This document shows, one piece after another, positions 9,688 to 22,248 of a stretch of DNA of 64,000 bases. The notes beneath the pieces were generated by a model. That model saw only the letters and a list, made by a program, of their open reading frames with translations, was not told where the DNA came from and made no database searches. This DNA is from Escarpia spicata (Eukaryota; Annelida; Polychaeta; Sabellida; Siboglinidae). The stretch covers positions 31,989,518 to 32,053,517 of the forward strand of contig OZ023214.1 of NCBI GenBank assembly GCA_963995525.1, in the 5' to 3' direction. Position 1 is the stretch's first letter, and every line of letters begins with the position of its first letter. A program made the position numbers and the translations under genes.

Positions 9688-12027
9688 CTTAGACATACAT
9701 ATTTTGATCCACAATATATGTCCAAAGCACTGGTTCAAATGGGTGAAATAAATGTCGTTCATAAGTGGACATAACATTTCAGTATTGCAAAACTAGCTAA
9801 TGTTGACTGCTTTGTTGGAGAACAATTCAAATTCAAGTGAATGCTATGTACAAAGGGCTCTCACAGTATGACCTGGAGTAGCAGACTAGATGGCCAGCCA
9901 GAGGGCATGAACGTGGAAGAGTTAACATAAATAACCATGTCAACAGCTATGAATCAACGAGACTGCTGGTGTTGTGTTCGGTTTGTTGGCTAAACTAGGC
10001 TACTCAAGATAGCAGCTTCAGTGCAGGTTTCTTGAAGATTTTACATGACCTATGTTATCAGAAATAACTGATTTGCATCCTACTTATATAAGCTGCCCTT
10101 GTCTGAAGCCGTATTCTTCAGGTAGCATTTTTTTAGTGGGCAGGATCTTATCGGAAACAGTAGCATGTGGGTGTGATCTTTAGCAATAACATAAAGCCAT
10201 TGCCCAACTGCTTTGTAAATACTGCTATATGGAAGAATATTGTTTAGGCCTTAATATCACTGGTGCAGAACATGAGTCCTTATATTGTTCTTTCTAAACT
10301 CTCTTTAACTGACCCTTAACATATCTATAAAAAACACTCCATTCCACAGTTTCAACAGTAAATACCAACCTAGTAATGTATTTTGGATAATTGCTTATTA
10401 TATTTTCTAGTGCTAATGGTGCATAGCGAGGCCTGGGAACCAATTGAATAGTATTGACATTAAAGTATGGGTGAAAAGAAGACTATCTCGCCCCACAATG
10501 TAATTCCTTGCATTCATATTTGTTATTTATGTACAGCATTACCAGGCAAAATCAATACTCAACATTTGCGGGTACTGCCATTTCAATAATAAACGATTGG
10601 GTACACAGCCACACAACAGATGCCATGGAACTAGCTAATAGACAGTTTGAATGTTTTAACCACTCTTATAAGTTATGTACACAGTGATAAATTAAGAGGA
10701 ACAAAACGGTGGCAGATTATGAAGTTTTAATATAATAAACTAATATCTGTCAGGATATATTCATTGAAAAAATGCAATTAAATTAATTTGTTATTATTGT
10801 CACATTGGGTCAGTGCAATTTGAAGTACTAGCCCAAACAGCACTCAGAACTTTATCAGGGCTAGTTGTTTTGTCAATGAGCAGTGTACAATATTAAGTAA
10901 ATAAGAGCATTGTTTCAGTGAAACTTATTGACTAATATTTGCCAAGACACGTTCCAACCTTACAAATGAAATCTTTCTCAGTGAACATTGCATTACCCAA
11001 GTTCTGTGTCTGGAGACAGAAAACTGATGTGCAATTTGTCAAACACTATGTCTGACTGCAAGTCAGGCATTCCAAATTGTTGTGACAATTTATCATGATT
11101 GATGAATATCTTCTCTTTTTTTAAATGTGACATGTGAGGATGTGTTCTGAAAGTAATGGCACTGAACAATCAACTAGATGCATTTTTCTATTCCCCCATT
11201 TATCAATGTTTGCCTAAAGGCAGACTAATGCCCGTCTTTGTGAATCTAATGCTCTGTAACTTTGAAACGTGTCCTGTGCGTTTTGTGTGGGCCATGGTAG
11301 GCAGAGGGTTAATAGTAATTGCTTATTTGGGTGGCAGTGTTTGCAGGGAATGGCTGGGCCAGGTGGAAGGGAAGCTCATTAGGTGCACTTTCAATAGGCT
11401 ATTATTGATTGCCATGCTGGGTCAGGGACTGTATTAAAAATTAGTCAGCAGGACTTGTTTGGTTAAATTTAACACTAAATGCCACATTTTGGGAAAAAAT
11501 TTATTTCTTTTATCATTGAAGATATTTAATTCTTATAAATGGCACATTTGGTTTAATTATACTTGTTTTTCCGTATGTTGCTACAATAAGTACAAATTAG
11601 TAGTGCTAATTAGTAATACATTGGTCAGTGTTGGTTCCATTTGGTTGCTTGGTTTATAATATAAATCATGCAAATTTTATTGCTTGTGATAATCATGTAA
11701 TATTTTGTTAATCTGGTTTGAATATTTGCAGAAAACTCATATTTTTATGGAATCAACAGGCCAACATTATAATTTATAAACAGCTGGAACCGGGAAGTTC
11801 TATTTCTAATAAATGTTGATATTACCCGAAGTTGGAAGTGATTACCGAAGATGTCATTTTAGTCTTGATTGGATCATATATTTGTTTACGTAATTAATTG
11901 GTGCGGATCCAGAACATATTACTGTCATATAAAAAGTACATTTCTCATTGCCTGATATATATAAAATATATCTAGAGTTGAGTTTATGGATGTAGAGAAA
12001 TTTTCCCACCAACATCTGTATAATCTC

Positions 12028-12080
12028 TTGTATTATGTTGATGAAATAGAATAACCTATTGTATTATGTTGATGAAATAG
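12028..12080. repeat. Direct duplication of 22 bp at 31-bp spacing
   Basis: TTGTATTATGTTGATGAAAT followed by AG occurs identically at 12028 and 12059. Confidence 0.95.
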
Positions 12081-15000
12081 GGCAGCTAATTTATGTAGGC
12101 CTACGTCCACTTTTTTTCTTCAAATATTATTTCAGGGTTATATAACATGTCGTACATTTCTCCTTAGTGTCACACACATTTGTGATAATGAAGAATACCC
12201 AGCACTGAGACAGTGTGAACATTGTGGGTGTGTAGTGTACAGATTCACAACACAGTGCCCATCATGACATTCAGATCCTGACAGTGATTACGCCTGGCTT
12301 GTCTCTCTGATATCCCCTTATTCAATGACACAAAGCCCTCTGAATTCATCGTTGCCAAGCAACCGTATTGATTAGATGTTGCTGGTGGTAATGATTCTCC
12401 TGACTGCAGATGTCAGTTTGTTACGATGCATTCACTTATTGCAGGCAGTCGAAAGCCAGGGACAGCTGCATCACGTCTCTGGACACACATCCCCCCATAA
12501 GCCAGGGCTTAGCTAACCAGATATCTAGCAGTAACAATAAATTCACTTTTGACATTATCCCTATTGTTTGTCCTTGGTTTTGACATATTCAAAGAGTGTA
12601 AATAGGACCAGGCGGGGCCTGATAATGGGCTTGTTGAATATGATCGATCTCGTGACGGGTTTTCTTTGACCTTGCCTGTGGCATGCCAGAGGTTCCAGCT
12701 ATCACGTGCTCCCCCGCTGATCCATGCCAGTTGTCACATACAGGCTGCTTTCGTCTTGACCCCGTTTCGTTTCATTTCAGTAAACTGTCTCCTACGAAAT
12801 GTCTTAATTCATGTTCACAGTAACACCATTTTTTGGCTACCAGTGCATGTGCGTGTAATATAAATCCTGTGACGTTATGTCGATAATATGTATATTTATA
12901 CATTATTGATGTGTATTATCGTACATATCTGGAGCTTCCCGTAATTATATCCACATGATGTATGTAGTCTTCCGTTGGAAACTCATTATGTCAATTATCC
13001 AGCTGCATAACTGATTTATTATGGTTAACATCTTTATTAGACCAGATGTAAATTAACAGCACATTTCAACTGGAGTTTGTAAATTTTAGTTCTCTGTGTT
13101 TTAAATACTTAGGAATATTTACCATAATGGGAGTTAAAATATGTTATTTATTTAAGACCAACAAAGCACATTTCCCTGGTGGCATAACTTATTATGACAT
13201 TCGTAAAATTCTGTTTCATGTGCCAGATGTACTGCAGTTTATCACTTTGTTTATGAGTAGTCCTAAATCACCCAGCTGGCTAACACTAACAGGGTTAACC
13301 AGTGCACACATGGACACATAGTAATCTAATAATGATGGCAGATTAAATCTTCCATCAAACAGCTGTTGACAAGAACAGGTATTTCCTTGGTGACATCATC
13401 ACACTTTGGGGATGGAGAACCTCTTAAAAAAACATGTCATCCAGGATGTCCACGTGTCTGTGTGTCTGTCTGTGTGTGGGCAACTTAACTCTCCATTACC
13501 AAAATGCTGATTCACTTCAGATCTTTCTTGGAATTCCTAAAGGCTCTACTCTGATCAGGAACTTGGCTCTTAGGCAACAACACCTGATGGATTGCACAGG
13601 CAGAACGGGCACACAGATTGATTCCTGCGCTAAGTTATATACTTTGTCATTTCCATGGCAACTGCATTGAGTAGTTGGCTGCTCTTGTCCTGTTGTGCTC
13701 TTTTGACAATTTATATACTGCTGTTGACCACTGTCAGACACAGCGATGACATTGCTGTTCTATATACTGCATCTCAGACCTCAGTGCCTCTCACACGCCC
13801 AACTGGGAAACAACAACTCCTGCCTTTGGGACCAAGGATCAATGGGTTAGAGATAGAGACCATCACCCAAGAAATAAAAACAGATTACACACTTACCCCA
13901 CATGTGGGGGTCTTTTAAATACTTCCTGTGGCAATGGCATAGGCCCCAAATAGAAGGGACCAACTGCATGTAATGTCTCTTCTAAAAGATGTGGGCAATG
14001 TTGAAAATGTCTGTCGGTTCCATAATTTGTACCCCTGTTCCCTTGATCGATAATCTGACTGTATACTGCATTGATGACTGTGTCCCTCTCATGACAAAGC
14101 AACCACCTGTTTGCGCTTGGAACACTGGGATGCTTGGCTTTTTATAAATGGGCATTTTATTTAAATGTACCACCCAGTGCATGAACCCCAGACAGCATGT
14201 GGACAAGGAAGCTTTTAGCTTATCAACAGTCCAACAGATTTTTTATTTCTTGGCAACAAGATGTTCAGTACTTGTGTTTTGTGTACATGATTAAGAAATG
14301 CAACAATTGACTTACACAGCACTTACTGGCGTATTGGCTAAGACAAGAGCAATGTAACCAAGAGAAGGCATATTATAGTATTATATAACTTAACAATCAA
14401 AGCTTGTTTTTGGAGTATAGTGCTCGTTGATAACATAATACTGAACTGAGCATTGCTCTTATGTCCTTGATGGCGAGACACAAGACTAAAGGTCGCAGGA
14501 TAAAAGTCAACAGGACAAAAGCTTGCCATGTGAATGATGTGCTGATAACATAAAATCGCCTTACATATGTAAATGATACAGTTTAGAAAAATAGCGCATT
14601 CAAAGTTCGACATATCATTATGACTTGACACGTGTGTATCCTTTTAAAAACATGCCACTTTTTAACACATATATATATATACATCTATGTAATAATATAC
14701 AGAAAAATTCCTTGTCACAACGTTCTTTCTGCACTGGTAGACGTGTCTTGCATTTATAGGCATTCCGCTCTCTGCCTATGTGGTCGTCGACAGGTCATGA
14801 AGATTTCTAGTCAATATTCAGTGTGGATGTTCCCCTCTCAAGCCCCCACTTGTGCGCCTAGCCTTTTAGCGCATTGCAGTTCTAGTGCCAAGTGCTGACA
14901 CATTCAGAGGCGATTTTTAAATGCCATTATTGTGCAATGTAATGTTGATGGAGCGCTGCATGGGCGGAGTGCGTGTCTGTCTGAATGCAATCGATTCAGT

Positions 15001-18000
15001 TGCAGTCTGTCTTCTGCGTCTTTTTATTGGATATATGATGCATATTTTTGTGTATCCTGTCTCTCTCTCTGTCCGAGCGCGGTGGGGATAATGTTTCATA
15101 TGCAGCGCAATGGAAGATTAAGAAGCCGTGATATTGAAATTGTTATTAATGCACCAAAGTATGTCATATTTGAGTGATTCACACATATATTATAATGCAG
15201 GCTACTGCATTCCCATTTTTCTGTCTGGAATACCGGTGCGGTTGTACAGAGTGTTATTCTATTATGTGTTATTATGATTATATGTTATGTATGACATATT
15301 AATTGATACATGATATTTATGCTGGATTTTCCAGCTTTGCCTGAAGAACTGAACATATTGTCTGTGCATCTGAACTAAGGCCGACTAAAATCACATGACA
15401 GATCTATGCCAAACATCGTAGGACGTGGTATTTTAATTAACGCGATTGAATAATAAATAACCATCATTGCTAATCAAGAGTGAAAGTACGAGATGCCCTA
15501 TCTATGGCTACGTGCGCATGCACTGGGCATAGTGCAGTTTCGCTCTTGTCTTGGACATGTCTGGTATCTGTCGGATACTGGAGTTTGGAAGACCAAGGGT
15601 TAATGTGGCTAGTTGGTTCAGCTGGTACAAGACTGGCTGGAGGCATAAAAGGCCAGTAAATAGCAGACTTGCAGCTGGTGGTGCTTTTATAGGCAGGGAA
15701 TCAGTTGATCCAGTGAAACGTGTGGGGAAACATGACTGCCTTTGTCCTGCACTTGCACCTGTGAAACCTGGGAGCACCTTCCCACAGTTCCCTGCACAGC
15801 TTACAGTTGCATTCCAATGGTCTCTAGCCCAAGCATTTCCATAATTATTGTTGCCAGTCATACACACACACAACCTTGTGTGTAGATATTTATAAATGCT
15901 TGTATTTTCTTTTTTTACGTTTAGATAAGACTGAAGTAAATTGTGTATTTGCACGCATGTCTAGTTTAGAATCATGAAATGTACATTTGTTGTCACTGTT
16001 AAGTAAATGTTATCATTTGACACTGATGACAAGTTTGTATTTAGGAGGTTCAAGTAATAGATTCATACGGAAGGAGAGAGGATAGTAATTAACAGCCCAT
16101 CATTTTTGTAGCAAAATACTGTAGATGAAGCTAGAGAATATTTAATACACGAAACAGTATGTATGGATGCACACGATTGCTTGTGTGTGCAATTTATGTA
16201 AAGACACACACAGATAGTTGTCACTAATTGGTGTTTACTGTTACACAAACCAACAGAAATTGGTGTAAGGTTTTAGGGCATGGCATTTCTAATGTAGCTG
16301 TGCTGTTTGACACTGGGACAGATTGTTTATTAGTGTGTTGTGAACTTGGATGACTTGACACTGACCCCAGTAGGGACATACTTGTGTGACTAGACCCAGC
16401 CAACCTCTATTGTGACACACGCTCTGAAGCAGGGTACACCAAATAGAATCCGTATTTCAGTAATATTTAAGGAGCTCCTAAAGCCCACGTCAAGTCCTCA
16501 TGAAATAAATAATTCTCCTGCTTCATTGGCTGAAGCAAACAACAGTCAATCCTTACCTTGAATTATAAACCTGTCAAGAAAGGCTAACTCAATTTTTATG
16601 AAGTAATTAGAAGAAATAGTGGCTTCAAGCTGCTCCATAAATTGTTTTTATGCGAGTGCTAGTGTATAGACACGTGAACTTATAGTTGCGTATAAACTAG
16701 GTATAAACTAGCATGAGTCGAGTTTGTACTCTGTTTACAGCAATATGTTAATGGTTAATCGCATTCATGAGTTATATAAAAGCTGGTAATATTTAAATAA
16801 ATTATATTATTATTATTTGAAACATCCCCAGGTTATCATTAACATAATGACAGTTTGTGGACTGTGACTTGTTCAGTGATGTTCTACATGGTTTCCAAGT
16901 ATGGCTGTGTATGAAATAGGCACACAAAAAGGACAGAGCCCTGGTGTGAAATAGGGTCACCTTGAACCTTTCGAGATATTGAGGTCGTTGACACTGGGAA
17001 CCCAATATAGGTATACCGGTAGTTGGGTAAGAGTTGTCCTAATGAGAAAGTCGCTATATTGGATTACTTCAAATCTAACAAGAAGATGGCCACAATGTTA
17101 CCAGCAAATGACAATGTGCCATTGCTGTTTGGTTAGGGAAGTTTCTAGCAATCCAACCAACTTATCATACTTAGATTATCTAACACGAAAGCTGGGTGTT
17201 GATTAACAAGCAAAGAGAGAGATAGCTGCTCTCCAGTCCTGTTCTGGGTGGTACAGTGTGAGTTTGATTGATAGCGGACACTTCTCCTTTGGCTGTTGCC
17301 ATAAACCTTCAAGTCAATAAGCTTGCTGCGAGACACTTATTGCATTTATTTCCTCTCCCCACAATGTTGGGAGAGTGGAGTGACATGTCGCATGCATTTT
17401 CTGTTTTTCACAGTTCACATTTTCACAGTCCTGTTAGAAATGTGCTTGTTATCTGGTCTGTCGTGGATGATAAAGTTGCTGTGGCCACCAGTGAAGCTTT
17501 TATTGTAATCCTGTGATACCGTTGCGTCGTATAAGTTAAATTTATTAGAACAGCATTCGTTATATAGGTCAGCTGAGAATTAGTAGGCAATTTGGGTTAA
17601 GTGTGCCTAGAAACAACTGGGAAGCAGCAGCGTTGATAAGAAATGATGTCGGAGTGTATCCTTCTGTGGCTAAGATGGAGTTTGATTTAGGATACTACTG
17701 GCAGTGTGTGCGCCTCCAGTTACCTGTCTACAAGGGAAATATATCCTTAGTAAACATAACTCTTATATCTCGACGTCCCCCATTATCTTTCGTCCTTCTA
17801 CACTTCACTGGCCCACTTCAGGTGACAGTCTTGAAGTAAAAGTGTGTTGGTAGTTTTTCTAAGTGCAGGTAAAGTGTGTGTGCTTGGCAGCACACCAGGG
17901 ATGGAGGCTACCTGTGGTTTGTTAGAGTAGGACTGCCAAATTGTGCACTGGAGCCTGGTGGAAGTGTCAGCCAGCCACAAGCTGCCTTCGGGTCAATGAT

Positions 18001-19145
18001 TTGTAATGCCAATTTCATAATTGGATTTTAACTTTAAAATATAGTGTAATTAGTGAAAATATTTTATTTTCACTTGCTTTTCTACATTCATCACATAATT
18101 TTTTGAGTAAAACAATTTTTTTTACATTGTACTTAAAGTTTGAATGGAAAGAAACATTTTGAAATTATATATATATCTGTTAAATAAAGCTACTCTAAAC
18201 AAATGTTTTTGGTTTTGGATATATATGTTTATGGTTGTTCTGGTCATATGTGTGTGATATCAAAATTCAACATGAAATTGATAATGGAATTGGTATGTGA
18301 TTTTATTAGGTGATCTGTAATTGGTATGGAATTGCAACAATTGGTATTTGTAATGCAATTGACCTCACGGCTGGCCACACGTCATGCCTTGTTTACCATG
18401 ATACACACAAATGTCAACTGCAGCACTATTGTCGTGTGGAATTTCTATTGTTGTAAATACATGCGTGGGAGGTCTTTATGATCAGCGTCTTTCTCTCATT
18501 TAGTCCAGATGTAGCTCATCATTCGGCTCATCTAATGGCAGCGTCTGTGTGAGTATCACAAATTTGTGTACCTGGTAAACTTATTTTTTTGTATAAGTTA
18601 GGTATTACTGGTTATTATTTAGATTTAATAATCATGGAGATGATTGAAGTAATATGTGCCATACGCTTTCCCCAAGTTATGTTTACTATCACATTTGGAT
18701 AGAAAATCTAATTTCTTTCCTATTAACTAATCAAATTGTAGCTTACAAGTGGTTTGTTGTTAAGACTGGTGCAAATTAGTTTTTCTTGGCAGCACTAATG
18801 ATTGCTTTGTAAAACATTATGGTTAATCTGTGCGCGTTGTTTGATCACTATTGAAGTTGACCTGTACAATTAGCTAATAACTGATTTCAATTAACTTCAA
18901 TGATTGACTGGTTTATTGATTGAATTTGTGGTCATAAGACAACCTTGTTTATACCTACCTAGTAGCTAACACCAGGAATGACAAATGGGTTGAGGGTGGA
19001 TGTTTCACCTTCATACAAAAAAGCCAAAGATGTTTTGAATAAATCATTCTGATTTTCTTTTTTCTAGCTAACTGTAAAACTTCTTACAAGTTACACACAT
19101 ATTAGGTAAAAAGCAAGGTAATATGCAGATTGTAAATTGAGCCCG

Positions 19146-19198
19146 ATTATGCAGTGCTGGGGTAATGTTGTATTATGCAGTGCTGGGGGTAATGTTGT
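19146..19198. repeat. Direct duplication, unit about 26 bp
   Basis: ATTATGCAGTGCTGGGG followed by TAATGTTGT occurs at 19146 and again at 19172, the second with one extra G. Confidence 0.95.
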
Positions 19199-22003
19199 AA
19201 ACAGGTCTGGACAAACCACAGATTCTTGTCAATTTCGCTGCTGTTGGTTGGTATGTTATGATTAAAACAGTTAACATGTCTTTCATTTCCAATCAAATTT
19301 GCACAGATGCAGACCCTGGTTAAAAAGTATGCTGAAATTAGAAACCAAACTAGCAAAGTAAAAAAACAGCTGTGGCGACACTGCATTGGTGAGACTGTAT
19401 TTCTGCAGTGCTGAGTTCAAGTTTTAGTGAAACGAGATTAAACTGTGGTGTCATGTTTATTTTGTGATAGCCAGCCATTACCTTGTTGGCATGGCGCACC
19501 TGTTGCCTCCTGACCTTCTGGCCACTGTTTGTCAAAGGCTTAGCCACAGGGGATCAACTGAAATGACACTCAGGTAAACCTATGACATGTCTCATCTCGC
19601 CTGGGACACAATTTCTTTAGTGCCCCAATTCAGGTATGGGAGTGAAAGACGTTAGTCATTTGTAGTTTGCAGACTGTTAAATGTGTGACATCAACAGACG
19701 GCAGAGACTGTTTTTTAAACATAATTATTATGTATTATGGTAAGAAAACAGAATTTTCATACACTCAGGATTATTATGTAATTGTGGAATTTCATTTTGG
19801 TTATCTATACCTTCCTTGTACCATCATTTTAGATACATTGTATTGTAGAAAATGTTGTTATTGATAAATTCAGACTTATTCAGTATGACTATGAAGATGT
19901 GTTATTGCAATTTTTGTTGGGTAGATGTATTTTACATCTTGTCATGTTTTCACCTTTATTATTGTATGTAAACAGTATGCATGTCACATTAAATATGCAC
20001 AGAGAAATTGGCAACTGTTTAGAAATTGTCGAACGCTACTAATTTGTTGATGTCTCCAACTGGGGGAGATTGGGTATGTACAGCATATGGTTCGAAGCAA
20101 TCAGTGTTCTTACCAACAGCATCCACATTCCATACAGAGTGTGTTTTATTTAAATGATATATCGGTCTGGTTGCTGTTCGCCATATTTAACAGAGTGTGC
20201 CAGAAGATTTAGATGTCAGAGCCATGTCTACATTCATCAGCTTTAACCCCCCACAAGAGTCAGCCTACACACCATCGCCACTTAATTGTTCTAATTTCAC
20301 AGTCCACGCTGAATGTGTGACAACGTTTCTGGTGTGGAAAGGGTTAAAATTGAGTATGTTTGGTTCAGCGACGTAGAGGTCAACATTTGTTTTGCAATAT
20401 GATGGGAAACTGCAGGCGAGGTAACAGAAGCTGTCGGTGTGGCACACTGGCGCTGAGCCAAGAATGCTGAGCGCTCAGTGCCAAAACCCATTGTCCCGTG
20501 TGACCAGCATGGTAATCCCACAATATAAAATTCATCAAGGGTTCATTCTGATGCGTAAATATACCCTGGTGCACGTACAGACACGCACCAATGCTTTGCT
20601 TTCACATGTGCTAATAACGCCCGCATTGTAGTGCAGAAGGACATTTTAACTTTTGCCTTCTGTGTGGTGCATTGTTAGTGGTAATGTACCAGTGCCAGTC
20701 ATGGCACAAGTTCACAAGACTGGACTACATAACATGGCACTGACTGTGTTGACGTGGCTTTTGTTCACACATTTGGCTGTTTAGCACTGCTGCATTTAGG
20801 CTGTGGTTACATTTGGGTCTGGAGGAAGAAATGGAATTTATGCAGCAACAGTGGGACTATTGATCGACTGGCCTGTTGTAAGGAAGGGGTTAATAAGTCT
20901 ACACAAGGCACACCCAGTAACTGCGGTTACCCATAATTCTGGTGTAGATAACCCTCACCCTATAGACACAGACCAACCGCTAGGTTTAAACATTAAAGTA
21001 TCAAGTGTGACACATTGTACTTCTTAATTCCCAACCAGACATTTATTTATCGCCCACAGTTATATTGTTGCACTGATTGATTTACAAACAGTTAAATTTA
21101 ACTACAATAAGTCTACAATAAATGTGAGTGACATTAAAAAAAGTCCACAAATTCTTACAGTTGGCATGTAGGATCTCAAAATGCATGCACAGTAATTGTT
21201 AAAACTCTGAATATTATGTTCTGGTATATCTGGCCTAAAATATATATTTATAGAAACACGTTATTTTGGTGTGTTTTCTACCGCATTGTTTCATCTGAAT
21301 CTAACAAATGTAGCCAGTGTTTGGCCAGAACTAGAAGCTGCTTTTGTCAAATGCATAAAGTAGGTCAACTATGAAGTCTGCACTGCTGGTTTACTCTTAA
21401 AGTACTGGCTACTGTGTGTTAGCAGGATCTTTTTGAGATGATTACCAGCATGCATAGATCAACTGTGCTGCTTTAATGTTATCAATATGGATCCTATTTT
21501 GTCAGAACTGATTCGATGTTGAATTTATTAGTATACGAGCCTGTAAGTAATAGTTTCTCTAATGCAATGCTGACTGAAAGAAAGCAGGCCATTATTTTCG
21601 CATTGACAAGACAATCTGAAAATCTGCTGTTACGTGATCCATGGTCTGTCTGTGGTGTACTTGTCATCCTCGACAGCACTCTGTGACACCTTGTGCAGCA
21701 ATGTGCGTGCATGGCTGTTACATGATGCAGAATGCTCGACAGATGTGTGTGGTGTATTTACAATGACTACGGCATCATGTTCACCGCAAGGTGTTGCGTT
21801 CGCATTCGTGTAGCATCTTGCAAAGTTTACTTGGATGACGCGTCACCATAGTGTCACCCGGCTCAGAATGATTATGAACTGAACTCGGTGACAATGTGCA
21901 CTGCTATCCCAATCTTCCCGGGGACGTGTGTAGGGAAATAGCAATGCTCAGTTGTAGAGTATTCTCGTGTGTGAGTGTAACCGAACATTCTGAACTCTTG
22001 CAG

Positions 22004-22206
22004 ATGGAAGTGTTGGCACTGGACGTTGGATGCTGCAGTTACCCAGACCAGTGATACACTAAGGACACTCTCGGATACCTGCCAATGTCACCCTGATCAT
22101 GGTGATCGCCTAAGATGCAACAGCCACGTGCATGGATTACCATATCAAATTTTGCCTGCTGTAGATTTAGGATCAGTGTTATGAGAAGTCAAACGAAACC
22201 AGGCCG
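22004..22206 (+). other. ANKRD11: ANKRD11 5' untranslated part of the first coding exon
   Basis: A good acceptor (ACTCTTGCAG) ends at 22003. The 203 nt that follow contain a 17-codon upstream frame opening exactly at 22004 (MEVLALDVGC...) that stops, and an out-of-frame ATG at 22180, before the coding ATG at 22207. The upstream frames could dampen translation. Confidence 0.45.
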
Positions 22207-22248
22207 ATGGTGGAAAACATGTCAGAAAAGAAATCTCCACCACGGAAG
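22207..22248 (+). CDS. ANKRD11: ANKRD11 coding exon 1
   Basis: Fourteen codons, MVENMSEKKSPPRK, end at donor AAG|GTGAGT in phase 0. This resembles the MVEKQTGKKDK stretch near the N-terminus of human ANKRD11, which suggests that the mollusc-type protein starts where the human protein has an internal Met. The junction to the next exon (K|EKPTSSK) is in frame. The small size means it could be missed by gene finders. Confidence 0.65.

Larger units (their letters stand above)
7610..22003 (+). other. Probable first intron of ANKRD11, 14.4 kb without a supported gene
   Basis: The sequence was read on both strands. Open frames are short, lack recognisable domains and show no consistent splice pattern. 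Small features include a CTACTAGTACTAG palindromic patch at about 7985-8020, a C-rich tract at 8695-8770, an 11-bp perfect inverted repeat at 9657-9687, a direct duplication at 12028-12080 and another at 19146-19198. The intron status depends on the inferred non-coding exon at 7609; otherwise this is intergenic. Confidence 0.45.

Noticed and set aside
15551..15844. Plus-strand open frame of 97 codons, also open on the other strand
   Set aside because: No recognisable domain, no splice or start context, and both strands are open, as expected by chance in a less AT-rich patch.
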